Positions 9,823 through 22,330 of a DNA stretch of 64,000 bases are shown in pieces. The notes below the pieces were generated by a model. That model made no database searches. It was not told where the DNA came from and was given only the letters and a program-made list of their open reading frames with translations. A program made the translations under genes and the position numbers. Positions within the stretch are counted from its first letter, which is position 1. The number at the start of each line of letters is the position of its first letter. Source of the stretch: Sphagnum compactum (taxonomy: Eukaryota > Bryophyta > Sphagnopsida > Sphagnales); NCBI GenBank assembly GCA_965153455.1, contig OZ234500.1:14445579-14509578 (forward strand), in the 5' to 3' direction.

Positions 9823-12800
9823 TTTGTGCGATTTCTGAAATAATCTCATTCTCAGATGCTAGGAGACATTTATTCTATTTGCAAATGCAAGTTTCCGTCT
9901 TTGAGTTGCTCTTTTCTGAGTCTGAGCTTTTTTGAAGCTGCACTGTTCTCCTTCCTCTCCGAAATAGTCTTCGACCTCTTAATGCCATTAGATGCACACT
10001 AGAGACACACCCTAATCACTAGTTTCTTGTCTGCCTGGTCTATTGGCCCTTTTCACGGTTCAAAACCAATTTCTTCATTCTTTGGTTCTCAACTTCTTGG
10101 GAGATCACAGCAACTGATTCCAAATTTTCTCGATGGAAAATCACCAGGCTACTTCCACCTGTGCATGTTATTCAGCTTCAGCAATCTAGGAAGCAGGCTT
10201 GCCATCCCATGACAGTACTGGCATTACAAAATCCGAAGTATAGTGTGCATCAGAGGCATGAGATGACAAATAAAAACATGAAAAACCCTGAAATTTCTGT
10301 CTGTTTTTTTCTTGAGCTCGAGCTGATGTTTGTGCTTTCTCAAATTTAAAGCAAGGTTTGTAGTCTATTATGATTTGGAGGACCTTGATACTCCAGTGTG
10401 TATGTTATAACACCTACAAAAGTAATGCAAGGTCAAAGTTATACACCTACATGTCATGTACCTGTGAAAACCTGCTCTGGAGACAGAGATTACATATGTC
10501 CAGGACATATACAGTGTGTAGCTCTCCAGCAGACTCCAAGTAATGAGACATTTGAAGAGATCCTCAGCAGTAAAGCATGTGTCAACTGGCAAGCCACATG
10601 TTGGCTCTGTAGACAACATTCTGCTTGACCTGAATATGTGAATAGTGTTCTTCAATTTTTCATGTGTTGTTTCTCAATCATTTTACTGGTGCAATTTACT
10701 CTTATGCCACAGCAGACCTGTGATGCAATTGCGGGGAGTGTGCAGATTGCCAATGACCAACATAGCATCTTTGGAGCAGACTTGCTGCAGTCCTGAGTGA
10801 GAGTCAGGTTGCCTCTTGTCAATTTCACCGGACTGAAGCCTTTGGGCCTTAAGTTGACATGACACATCATTTCCCAATTGAAGATGTACTTAAGGCATAT
10901 CTCTTTGCTGCATTGCAGTAATTGACCATGATCAAGATGGTAGCCCTCTTTGCCACTATATGTTTTCTGGTAGAACTTTTGATTTGAAGTTTTCATGCCA
11001 GAGGTACTGTATGCAGCAGTTTGAGATGCAGGCACCTCTTGATCTTGGTGTTTTCTGATGGCTTCATCACATACTTTACATGTCCAAAGTTTGAGAGAGG
11101 ATTATGGGGATACAGGAAGCTGCAAATGAGTAGTGTCTGCTCCTCCATTCATACACCTGCCAAAGAAAGCATCACAAGTGTAATGAAACACTGTGAAAGA
11201 AAAACATGGATGTAGTTGATTTTCAATTTTTGATACTGACCAGCCTACAAGGGATGAGAATCTCTTTCCTTTCTGGATCCTTCTAGATGCTGAACCATTT
11301 TAATTACTGCCATAGAATACTTATTGAGTGCAAATTTGAGTTGCTGAAATCTTTTTTAAAGGTATGTTCTGTGCTAATTATGGCTCCTGTTGGAATGTTA
11401 CGAAGGTTGTTAATATGGTGGCTAGGTGATTTTTTTGGTGGGTGTGGAGGACTGCCAGGAAGGCAGTAAGTAAGTAACTTAGGAGGAGGGAGAGCAGAGA
11501 TTGTGTCTAGCTATGTTGGAGAGATCAAGGTGAAGAGTTGAGTCTGTCAACTCTGTTTTGATCTTTGAGGACAATGTAAGGTTCTGAAGGAGGTCTGAGT
11601 TTTTGGAAAATAGCTGTGTGAGAAGGAACTTACTATCATCAGTAAAGAGGATTCATAACATTGATCTTGTGTAAGAGATCTGCTGAATTTTGTGTTGGTA
11701 TCCAAGACATAGCAATGATTTGAGCCTTGGCTGTAGAAGAGTGATCTGATCTGACTTGTCAGGTGTTTTTCCTCTGTTGTGATCTTCAGCTGCTCATCTC
11801 AAGGGAAAGGATGCTTACAGATAGGAGTTATTCAGTCATGGGCTCTGTGGTCAATTGAGGCTCATAGGTGTGTGTATGCCAACTGGGACAGGACTGCTAC
11901 AGCAAAAGATCTTTTGATCAGTAACTCATGTACCAAGTAGATAGAGGAGACCAGTAGTCTGGGACTGAAATCAGCAGCATTTGTGATGTTCAAGCTGCCA
12001 TCAAATTGTTGGCCCTAGAGACTGCATTCTCTCATAATGCAAGTTCAATGTTATTTGACTGGACATCTGGGATTGCATTTGCTCACCCAGTAGAGGTGCA
12101 AGTGGGTCTGGTAGGGTTGCATTGTGAGTCTACATTGTTTATACTCTCACCAAAAACTTGGTAACAACACTAGCCAAAGTCATGAATAGATAATATGGGA
12201 CTGCTTTATATCAATTTATCTAATTCTAGAACAGAACTAGCTCCTTGATGTGGACCCAATTTGGGGATCTGAACACCATCTTCTTTGGCAGCCACACTAT
12301 GGTTAATTAGGAGTTACAGGATTAGCCCTCAAGGATGTGGTTCATTGAGCTTGCTGCATAGAACAAGGTTTGTCAATCATCAGTAAGTTGCACTCTGATT
12401 TACATGAATGGAATTGAACCCAAACTGTACTGATATCCAGTTCTGCACAGTGTAAGTGATTTTTTATTGCTCAAAGAAAGATTTGGGTTGTAGACAGAGG
12501 CATGTACTCTTTACTGTAAATCTGGATTTTGATTCTTGAATGTATGTGAGGGTTGAGTTTGCAGCACTTGTGAATATGATGTGAACTGATGTGCATATGC
12601 AGAACAATTATTCTATTGCCTGAATACTCAAAATTGAGTGTGATTGTTTAGCATGAAACATGAAACTTGATGTGTAAGCCTTATGTCTGGTGTTAGAATG
12701 GTGTGACCAAGATTCCTGAGTCACAGTTAATTTAGAGTCTACAATAGATTGAGTAATCTTTAGTAGTTGAGTTTGAATTGGGTATTGTGGACATAGTGCA

Positions 12801-14975
12801 TCCCTTTAGAAGCCAGTGAACAGGGCTTAGAAAAAAGAGTTTTGGTGTGTTTTGAAAACAAGTAGTACCAAGGAGTTGTTTGTATGCTTTGACCATAATA
12901 TTTGCATTGGTGGCAATAGGAGCAGGCTGAGTCAACATGATTTAGTCATGTGTCTTTTATTCTAGAACCAGTAAGTGATTTCGGTGTTGTGTGGGATGGA
13001 GGTTGTTTGAATGAATGTTGTGATTTACAAGTAGTATTAACACATGAACAATTTTGTGCACGTGTAACAGATTGCATATGCTGTTTTATGTGACCTAGGG
13101 ATGTAAACCTGACGAATTTGAGGAACTATTGTTCATTGTGCATGTGCGGGGTATTTATAAAGTCTTTAAGACCGTGTGTCAGATAAAATTTAGTTACATC
13201 AATTTTGTGGTCACTTCTGTATCTTTTGGTCTTCAGCTTACTAGTTGATGGTGTGTTCTGTTATGTTTGATGATGTTTTTGCCATGGTGATTTTGAAATG
13301 GAGAACACAACATTCTTTAGTAGAGCCACGTGATGAAGTACTAATAGGCCAAGCCATCACCAGCACAAGAGCCTTGGTCTATAGCATTAATGGACTGTAT
13401 TCTAATTCCAGCATGAAAGTTAGTAGCTGTTCCATTTTAAAACTTCAATTTGCATCTATGACAAGCCTGATGGCAGTTGCATATATTCAAAATCAAGAAC
13501 TTGTAAGTCAAGCTCAAAATTGTGGGTTTGTGTTGAATTTGACATTATGTAATGTCTGGCATATGACAATTGTGGGATAGGCAACACATGACAGTGGGGA
13601 AGGATTTGTTATGATACAAAGGCAGGTTATCATTACTCATGCAAATACTCAGGATTGCAAGACAATAGTACTAGCAAGCTCAGCCTAATGGTCAATATTT
13701 CCCTGTTTTAAAAACATGTTTGTCTCATGGTCAAGAAAAAGAAGTTAATGATTTTGTCAAGAATGAAGATAGTCTATTTTGTAATTCAAAGTAACCACTA
13801 TTATATAATTATGTTGGGCAATGTCATATGCACAAGCTTTTTAACTCTCCAAATATGCCAATAAATGATGTGAAAATCATGTCCAAATCTTGGGGTAGTT
13901 ATGAATTTTTTGTTGGCCATGTGTATGCACTGAGAATTTGCTAAGGCTTTTCATATTTTTATTGTTAAATTGGTGAGTCAACAAATCACATTCTAGAACA
14001 ACACTTGGTTGTTTACATTTGCTAGTTATCTAGAGGTTTACAGTTTCAAAGTTTGTGGAACTTATGCATCCAGAAAAGGATAGGAAAGATTATGTTTGAG
14101 TGCGTATGCAGCTGAATTCAAAATAATAATTCAGATCGAAATTTTAGTTGCAATTGACAAGTGAAATTTTTTTAACATGTTGAAACAAGAACAAGCATGC
14201 ACATATCTTATCATAACATCAACTTGTAAATATATGAAAATTTAAAGTTATTACATGACTATCAAGTTTGATAGCCCATGTCACCTAGCTTAAAAATGGT
14301 TAATTGTTTCACCACAAATGGCAAGTTTCAATCTGCAATACACAATCCTCCATAACAAACAACATATGATTGGGCATCCAATGTCTATATTCTCATGAAA
14401 TTTTGACAAATATGGTACAAATCTGCCATTTGTTTTGTCAAATTGAAAATGCAGTGGGAAAGTCCACCTTGAGACCACAGCCCAAACAAACGAAAAAGAC
14501 TCATGCTCACATTACGATGCACAAACATAGATAGTAGGGAGGGTGTAATCAATTATAATGGTGGAATGTTGGGGTGGCCCAAGAAATGGATACGTTATGG
14601 ATGAAATTATAAAAAATTATTCTTCTTAGGTGTTCAATCCAAAAACAAATTCCACACTAAGTGTCAGATGTGGTCTAGGTACATAGGCTTGGCTTATTTT
14701 ACACCAAGATTGTAAATTGTAAATGTGTACAAACATGTCAAATTGAACCAAATGGATTGTCTGGTGTTTCTAAAACTGAAAGTTAGAACTTTGAAGTATG
14801 ATCAATACCATGATTGTTGGATTTGATGTCAATACCTTTTCAAAGGTCAAAATGTTTGGCTGGATGAATTCAATTTGGTGCACAATCAAACATATGTACA
14901 TAGTCAACGTTTCAGTGACCAAGAATATGATGAAAAGGGTGACAAATCCATATATTTAAACATTTGAAGTATTAG
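9823..14975. other. Intergenic DNA, no gene recognised
   Basis: About 5 kb without a supported gene. Between roughly 10.0 and 13.6 kb the sequence is less AT-rich and has several frames of 60-127 codons on both strands, but none shows a domain or consistent splice structure. A non-coding transcript or old transposon cannot be excluded. Confidence 0.45.
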
Positions 14976-15370
14976 AGTTATCCGTAAAGTAATAAAAACA
15001 CATCACCAGAACCCTGAGATTAGTCATACACAGGGTGACATTCAAAAAAAACCTGCAAAAAGTACATTAGCATTCAACGAGGGATGAAACTCAGAAAACC
15101 ATCAATTTTGGTGGTAAACTGAGTTTCATCCTGTCTTTCCTTTTTCCTAACCACCTCCATTGCTGCTACATATATTTTCACTGCTCCTAACTGTACAACT
15201 ACTATAATTTGTCTCGATCCTTGTGCATTAAATGCTGAATATCAGCATTTCATACTGAGATTTATTAAAATGTCTTTACTTTGCAGATACCACTGAAATA
15301 GGGGATAGATCATAAGGGGTGAAAGGAGGCCCAAAGACAGGGTGAAGACAGGGTTACTTTACGGATAACT
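14976..15370. mobile_element. MITE-like element with perfect 17-bp terminal inverted repeats
   Basis: AGTTATCCGTAAAGTAA at 14976-14992 is the exact reverse complement of 15354-15370. The 395-bp element has no coding capacity. Inside it, GGATGAAACTCAG (15082-15094) and CTGAGTTTCATCC (15119-15131) form a perfect 13-bp stem around a 24-nt loop. I could not define a convincing target-site duplication. Short length, TIRs and lack of coding fit a non-autonomous DNA transposon. Confidence 0.75.
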
Positions 15371-16177
15371 GTATTTTCAATCACACTTGGCTGCCACCCA
15401 TCAAAAACACATTTAAGTATTATTTATTTTCATTTGATGACATGTCATGAAATAATTTCATGCACCACACCAATGATCAAAATTAAGTAGAAATAGATGC
15501 AAACAATGTAAATCAGCCAAATGCACAGAGGTCAGAATTAAAACCGAAAGATTTCACCTTCTCCAATATACTTGACTTTTATTTTGTTGGAAGACCAAAC
15601 AAGACTTTTTTGACAAAAACAAATCTCAAGATCTAATCCTCTGGTTGTCAAATTTGTCCATAAGATTTTAATTCAATGTTTTTGTATGCATGCATCCTTG
15701 GGTGGTGCCACTATCAACTCTTCAAAATTCAAGGAAAAGTGGATCAAGTTTAATTTAATGATAAAAATTTAATTTTTTAAAATTCTGAATTTCATTATTG
15801 ATTTATACTATGGTTTTTTGTTTCACACCTATGTATATAATATGAAAATAGTGTAAATATTTACATGGGCTACACAAGTAAGATATTTGTGTTTTTAAAT
15901 GTTCTTGACATGTGTTCTTAAGATTCTTAACCTTTTATTATTAAGCGTCAAGTAGCACCATTGTTTTAAAAAAAGCGTTTATCAACTATAGTCATTAGAG
16001 TATGGCCAAATTTTTGATGGAAACAAAATAATGAGAATTATTACAAATTTATAAACATGATTGTAATGGCTTTTCACCACCTCTTAATCTTGAGCTTCAA
16101 AACTTGCTCAGAAATTTGTGATTGCTTCAATCCATTATTTTTGAAACAAATAAAAAAATAAGACTATTTGAAACCCT
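15371..16177. other. AT-rich intergenic DNA
   Basis: No gene, RNA or clear repeat is visible between the two TIR elements. Confidence 0.5.
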
Positions 16178-16970
16178 AGGTGAAAGCACACTATGGTGAC
16201 CCCTTTTTGGGTGTCACATTGTACTACTTTTCAAAGGTGTGCATGTTTGAATGCATCCCACCTCAAACTTTTGAAAAATTTTCATAATACTTTTGCATAT
16301 TATATTAATATATAACCTAAGTAAGATATGTTTTAAAAAATTATTTCATTTCATTTTCTAAAGTGGGAGGTTGGAGTATATTTTTAAAAACAAATATAAT
16401 GTATTTATGTATTCAAAAACATAAATATATTTCATAAATAATTTAAATGATTTTTAATCTTTATGAAAGTTGAAAATAGATTGAATCATGTCATTTCATA
16501 TAGTTTGAACCATGTTTGGATACCATATGATTAATTTGAAATTTTTCATTTCAAAAAATGATTTTGAGTATTTTCAATAAAATGTGATAAATGTGTGATA
16601 AATTGATCACATTCACATTTAAGATAACAAGCATAAATAAATGGGCCATTTTTAAATTTTTCATTAAATTTGAATTTTAATAACTAATTAAACCTTAAAG
16701 TTAATGTAGTGAAAACGAGACAGTGACCTTATTATATTAATGTATATTATAAATATACTCATGAATATTTCAGTATAAATAATGAAATTTATTATTATTT
16801 ATATAATAATATTACATAACATTAATTTTGTAAAAATAATAATTGTAAGGCACAAAAACTAAAATTGATACCCAAAATTAAATGTATCCCACTTTTGAAA
16901 CAATTTATATATACTACAATACTAAACCCAAAAATGCCCCAAGAGAGGTCATCACAGTGTGCTTTCACCT
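16178..16970 (+). mobile_element. Non-autonomous TIR element, copy 1 (793 bp)
   Basis: The element begins AGGTGAAAGCACACTATGG and ends with its near-complement, whose reverse strand reads AGGTGAAAGCACACTGTG. Its interior is AT-rich and non-coding. The same interior, in the opposite orientation, recurs at 24254-25005, with long shared blocks such as CATGTTTGAATG, GTGGGAG-TTGGAGT, GAACCATGTTTGGATACCAT and TTGTAAGGCACAAAA. Two independent insertions sharing ends and interior define a family. Flanking bases show no clear duplication. An autonomous partner is not present in this window. Confidence 0.85.
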
Positions 16971-19562
16971 CTTCCTAAAACTTTAAAAATTAAGTTCTTT
17001 TTGTGTCGTAGAAAAAAGAAATACAAATGTTATTTCCTTAAAACTTTTTTTCTTGACCACTCATTTGACATATTTAATTTTTATTTTTTTAAATTAATTG
17101 AAATTTCAAATTCTACATGATTTCAATAATCTTCTAATATAAAATTTAACCTGAAAAGCATCCTTAAAATGTTCCTATATAATATGTGAAATCTTCTAAT
17201 ATACAATTTCAAATGAAAAGCTTTCCTTTAAGCGTTCCTATATAATATGTGAAAGCTTAAATTGGATATGTTGGCCTTGGTTGATCATTTGCATGATCTT
17301 AAATACATTGCAATAGATCTTTGTGTACTTTTCAAGACATAGAAAACATAGTGTAGATTGATACCATTTAACAACCCAATTTTGGTTACAAATTTTCTTG
17401 AGGTTGTGTGCACTGAGTACCCACACTAATATCAAATTGGAAAAAACATTGTTCCTCCAAAAACCTATGTACATAAACAAGCCTGACCTAAAACATCAAA
17501 TCCTGTCATCAAATATATTGTTTCAAATAAAAGTAAATTCAAAGTTGTGCAATGATCCATTTTGCAAAAGATGGAATGTTGAAAGTTCAAACATCCAACA
17601 TCCTTTTGGAACTCTTTTCCAATGCTTTTTGCCTTATGATTGGTCAACATTTTGCAACTAGTTTCACGGAATATTAACAGAGGCCTACATAACAAGGGAT
17701 GAAATCTTCTTGATGGCATTTTAAAAGTATTTCAGGATAAGATTCCATGATGTGAAAGTTCCACCACGCAAGTTTCTCCAATGCTTAGGTTGGACGTACA
17801 TAGAGACAAATTTACATTTTGTGTCCCTTCCTTATGTGTTTTCCTGGTTGTGAACTCATAATTGTGTTCATAATTGTATCATCAATATTGTCATAGCAAG
17901 TTGTACATGTACATATATAATATGTATGTATGAATACACAATTATCATTAATATTGTTACAATACAAAATATATGCCATAAACTAAAGTTTTACGTATTT
18001 AGCCAGAAAATTCTCCAAAATAAAAAACCAAGTTTGCAAAATAATTTTAAATAGTTATAACTCAAAGCAGCAAGTGGAACAACTTTTAAACTGTCAAACT
18101 GATTTATTGATAGGTAATACATATGTTAGATCTTCATTATCTCTAACAGTAATAACAAAGCACTAATATAAGTGAACAAATATCGATGTCTCAAAAAATT
18201 GGAGAAGCACCATTCATATGTGTACAAGAGTTGAGGAACGCCTTCCCCCCCCCCCCCCAGCCTTTAATTTCAAATATAAAGGTCATATTTATTAAATAGT
18301 GTTCTGTGGGCACTTGAAATGGCACCAAACCCACTCTGGTTCTTAGGGTGGATCTCCACAAATCAAAGCACTGGTTCTGGTATACAAGTAGAATTTTCAA
18401 AATAGTAAAAAAAATATCAAACAACCTTCTTTAAATCAAAGAGTTCATCCAATTCTTTTATGAAAACTGCTGGTTCTTGGAGAGTTTTGAAAATAACCAG
18501 AATGTACAAGGTTGCTCTGAACTATTATGAGATTTTCAACAACTCAGAGCCCATAGTTCTTTGAAGCTGCAACTCCTGGTTATTAACAAAATCAAAGACC
18601 CACTAGGTAACATTGGTTTCAACGTTGTATCGATTCATTCATTCTACCTATCTACATAAGGCTCCATGATCAAGATATCTGGAAGGCGTTTTCCGAAAAT
18701 TACAAAAAGGAGGTTATTAGAAACCTTGCTGGCTACCTAAGGTGGGAAAACCATTCGACATGCATACACACTGTATAACACGTTTAGTCTGTGACCAATG
18801 CAATGGCCCCCACGTCTGTACCTATTGTAGATAAAGTTAAGAATAGACTTTATGCTCAAGTCCACGTGAACTTCAAATATTGTTGGCCTCTTCTAATGGA
18901 GGTGTGGTCATGGGGCTGGGTTTTGCCCCACCTTCCCTCCCTGTACAGTATAGACCAGGGTTTTTTCTTTCAATTCTGTTGTATAAAAAATTTGGCGAAT
19001 TTTCCCAAAAATCTAGAAAACTTAGTCGAAGTTCACACTTGAAGAAACGCATTTTCTCCAAAAGTTTCCCCACTTTTTTTTCGAAAAACTGACAAAATTT
19101 GCGGAACAAGAAACCACTGCAGTAGATCTACCGCCCACACTCACCAATGATCTCTTAACTGATGTCGATAGAGTCACCAGAACTTTAGGTCCACCTTCCA
19201 ATTCTACTCTGGTGTATTGGTTGGCTTCCTAAATTTAAGAAAAGTTTCACAGGTTTCCATGGGTTGTGGGTTCCACTATTTTCCAGATATTTCTGCGGAG
19301 CTTTTCCACTTATCTCCTTTGTAGTCCTGGTTTTCAGGAAAAGCAGTACTAGAAAAAAAGACAAAACTTTAAGTGTTGACAAATCTGATGAACCAATTGC
19401 AGACGTCTTGTGTGCTTTACCCTGATTGGTATAGTTAGAGGCAGTTCTCCACAATTTCGGCACGACAAAAGTGTGTGAGGATTGCGTCTCAGTGTGTGTA
19501 CACAACATCCTTTGCCTTGCTTTTCTACTTTGCAATATCTGGATTTTTCAGTCCCAGCCAAA
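16971..19562. other. AT-rich intergenic DNA with a C homopolymer
   Basis: No gene is recognised. A run of 14 C lies at 18245-18258. Short frames near 17.2-17.7 and 18.8-19.1 kb occur on both strands and lack any domain. Confidence 0.5.
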
Positions 19563-19681
19563 CTGTAAAGAAATTTATGATTTATTTTTTTACATTTCTA
19601 TCTCTATGTAAGAAACACAATTTAAGAAATTTACTGCAAAGAAATGTATGAAATCTTTTTTACATTTCTGTCTATATGTAT
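19563..19681. repeat. Two-copy tandem repeat of about 71 bp
   Basis: The phrase TG(T/C)AAAGAAAT-TATGA, then TTTTTTACATTTCT(A/G)TCT and ATATGTA or CTATGTA, occurs from about 19563 and again from about 19634. The copies differ at a few positions. No function is apparent. Confidence 0.6.
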
Positions 19682-20597
19682 GTCTCAGAAATATTGTGCG
19701 TACACGATCCAGATAAGCTTTGCAAATCTGGATTGTGCGTGCTGGAAGTTACTTCGAGCGGGATTCAAACTAACATGTGTTTGTTTCCTCAGAAGTAATT
19801 TCGCATGATTCTGGAAATTATGAATTCTTGAGTGCCATACTCTCTTGGCAACGAATTGCAGCTTACTTGTTCGGCGTGTAAGTTAAAAAAAAATTATTAG
19901 AGCTATAGAACAGTAGAAAACAGTACACAGGATTCTGTATTCACAGTGGATTGCATGACATTAAACTGCGCCGAGTCATCCCCTCCTCATGAGCTCTTCT
20001 GCAACTTTGCTTTTGGCGCACTTTTGCGATCCTGAGTACTAACTAGTCACCCCGTTCGTTTCATCAACAGCATAGAAATCTGAATCAAGAATCTATCGGA
20101 CACTTTAACACCCCGAATTATGCACCAAAGCGAACTTCCCTACTGAGACTCGGTAGAAAATGCATTATGAATTTACGGCGGGCGTTGTCTTTCACTATCT
20201 TGAATGCGAGCATCAAGCGGTTGGATAATATACTGGACGGTGTTCATTCGCTTCCGAAAATCATGCGGTATCGACCGTTGTTGGAACCTGAGTACGTTAG
20301 TCTTTCTTGGACCTCTTCCGCCACTGGTGGAACTCCGATTGAAATGCAGTGTGGTGGGACTCCGATTGCAAGGCTTTTCTGCCCCACCCCAGAAGTTAAG
20401 AACTAACCCCGCACCCGGGCCACTCAGGCCCCACCACCCGGATAAGGTGTCGCAGATTATGTTATCATCTTTGGGAGACAATAGACAGCGTCATGAGTAA
20501 TGACCACAATTCACTGAACGTTAAATGGTCATGCACTCGTCATCTAAGAAACATTTGAATACAGAACTTGATAACTGACGCCACGTCAGAACGGGAT

Positions 20598-21187
20598 CAG
20601 TTGCGAGAGGAAGATAGAGAGAACTTGAGCCTAGTGGAAGAAATGACTGATTGCTTGGCGAAGCTCAGTCATGATGCCCTTTTAAAAAGATCCATAAAGA
20701 ATGATTTTCGACAGGCTTAGGTTCAAGTTATCCAACTACAAACATTCTACCGTGTGCCAGCTCATGTCCCTCTACTGGCCTGACTCAGTACTTGAGTCGA
20801 AGAATGTCCTCTCCAAATCTCGGTACTCACGAAATTTGAGCGAAATTTTCAATCAGGAGTATCGAGTTGGGGGAATGCGATTGACAAGTTCGTGGAGAAA
20901 ATACTGAGAGTTATTTTGTCATTTTGCTCATAAGCCTACATATTGATAAATCAAGCCAAACGTGGAGACCTTGTTCATAACTACTGTAACGTCAAACCAG
21001 GTTCTATCAAACGGATAACTTGCGGAGCTTCCACATGGTTGCAAAAACTACCAAACAAGACGACGAAATCAAAATCCAACAGGAGATCACTAATGAAGTT
21101 CATCAGGCAATCAAGGATTATAAAATTGGAGTGCAGGAGCAAGAATTAATGGCTACAAATCAGGACATTCGTCGACGAAGCAGCTGA
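20598..21187 (+). pseudogene. Unidentified coding-like relic, hydrophilic and gag-like
   Basis: Within a patch of more balanced composition, three pieces look like former coding DNA. One is 20598-20720 (starts QLREEDRENLSLVEEMTDCL, then a TAG). The second is an overlapping frame ending at 20907 (contains LYWPDSVLESK and NLSEIFNQEYRVGG). The third is an ATG-started 50-codon frame at 21035-21187 (contains QDDEIKIQQEITNEVHQAIK). They are charged and coiled-coil-like and lie in different frames. A retrotransposon gag or a lost cellular gene would both fit. I recognise no family, so this is a description only. Confidence 0.3.
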
Positions 21188-21559
21188 TGAGCGACAGTCG
21201 ATGCAGCTGGCGTCATGAGAAAAGCAGTAACAGGCGCTTAAGAGAGAGCAGATGTTTCTTCCGTTCCCCCAGAGGCATCCAACACGTTGGGGAAAAACCC
21301 ACCCTTCCCCTGGTGCTGGAAGCCATTGAGGGAGCGAAGCAAACAGCTGCCTCGAAAACAAATCTCCAATTCGAGCGATGACAATCACATGAACAAAAGC
21401 AATAAGACACCTAAATCAACTAACGGGCAACTACCCACACTACCCACACTAACATTCTAGTCTTGAAGCACAATTGAATCACCAGCTAAATTACATCAAA
21501 GATCTATGTCTAGCTGAGATCAATTGACTAAATCACTGTAGGACTGTGAAAGGTGGCGG

Positions 21560-22330
21560 ATAGCTCATGAGAGATAAGAACTAGGTCCATCAATAACTGG
21601 AATGCGAGTTGCTGTGAATTTTGGAAAGAGGGAGGAAACAGGAATACGATGAGGATGATGGGGAGGAGTGCGAGCGCAAGACTATAAATAGTGACTCACA
21701 AACGATCCGGAGCTTTGCATACTTCAACGGTTCCAACTAGACCACATGGCGTGATAGAATTATTTAAGCATTTTCGTGGGGGTGTGGTAGAGACTCGAAA
21801 CTTACATGGGACCCTCCCCCATTTGCACCTCTCTCTCTCTCTTTCTCGTTGCCTCTCACACACACACTCCCTTGGGACCCTCCTCTTTTTGATCTTTAGT
21901 GCTTCCTCGCACACACCCTCGTGTTATACTCTCTCAACTAAGAGAGGGAACAACGCAGGACGTTACGTTCCAGTGTTTAGTGGCTTGCTGGAACAAGGAG
22001 GTGTATCCGGGCGGCACACGTGGTCCACTTCACATAAAAACATAAAGAATTGGCAAAAAGGTTCCTTTTACTATTTACCGGCCCCTATTGTCGTCGACCA
22101 ACTGGACCCACAACGTAGACCAACTACGGATTGTGCATCTTACTAGGCAAGATAGGGTCGATTCAGCCTCTCAGATGTCTGCACGTGTGCAAGTGTCCGT
22201 ATTCCATCTCAATCAAGTTTCTTTATCCATGGTCTTCATGTGGAAAAAGCATTTGGGAAGGGAGCACAACATGGTGTAGAAAAGTGTTAAAGCGTTGGAA
22301 AGAAAAGACACGTGTTGTCAACTGAATAGA
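21560..22330 (+). promoter_or_regulatory. Possible LTR-like or promoter region with TATA box
   Basis: TATAAATA at 21683-21690 lies in sequence richer in G+C than its flanks, followed by a CT-rich tract at about 21826-21850. A 151-codon open frame starts just downstream at 21691, but its composition follows the CT tract and has no motif. Sitting after the gag-like relic, this could be part of an old LTR; I did not find a matching second LTR in the window. Confidence 0.3.

Noticed and set aside
10652-11035. 127-codon minus-strand frame
   Set aside because: Peptide reads partly protein-like but I recognise no domain, and no consistent splice model extends it. Left as unannotated.
13245-13580. 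111-codon plus-strand frame
   Set aside because: No motif, no neighbours, and the composition is that of the surrounding intergenic DNA.
21691-22146. 151-codon plus-strand open frame
   Set aside because: Its content follows a CT-rich tract and simple repeats, it has no domain, and it lies just after a TATA box in a possible LTR. Treated as chance.
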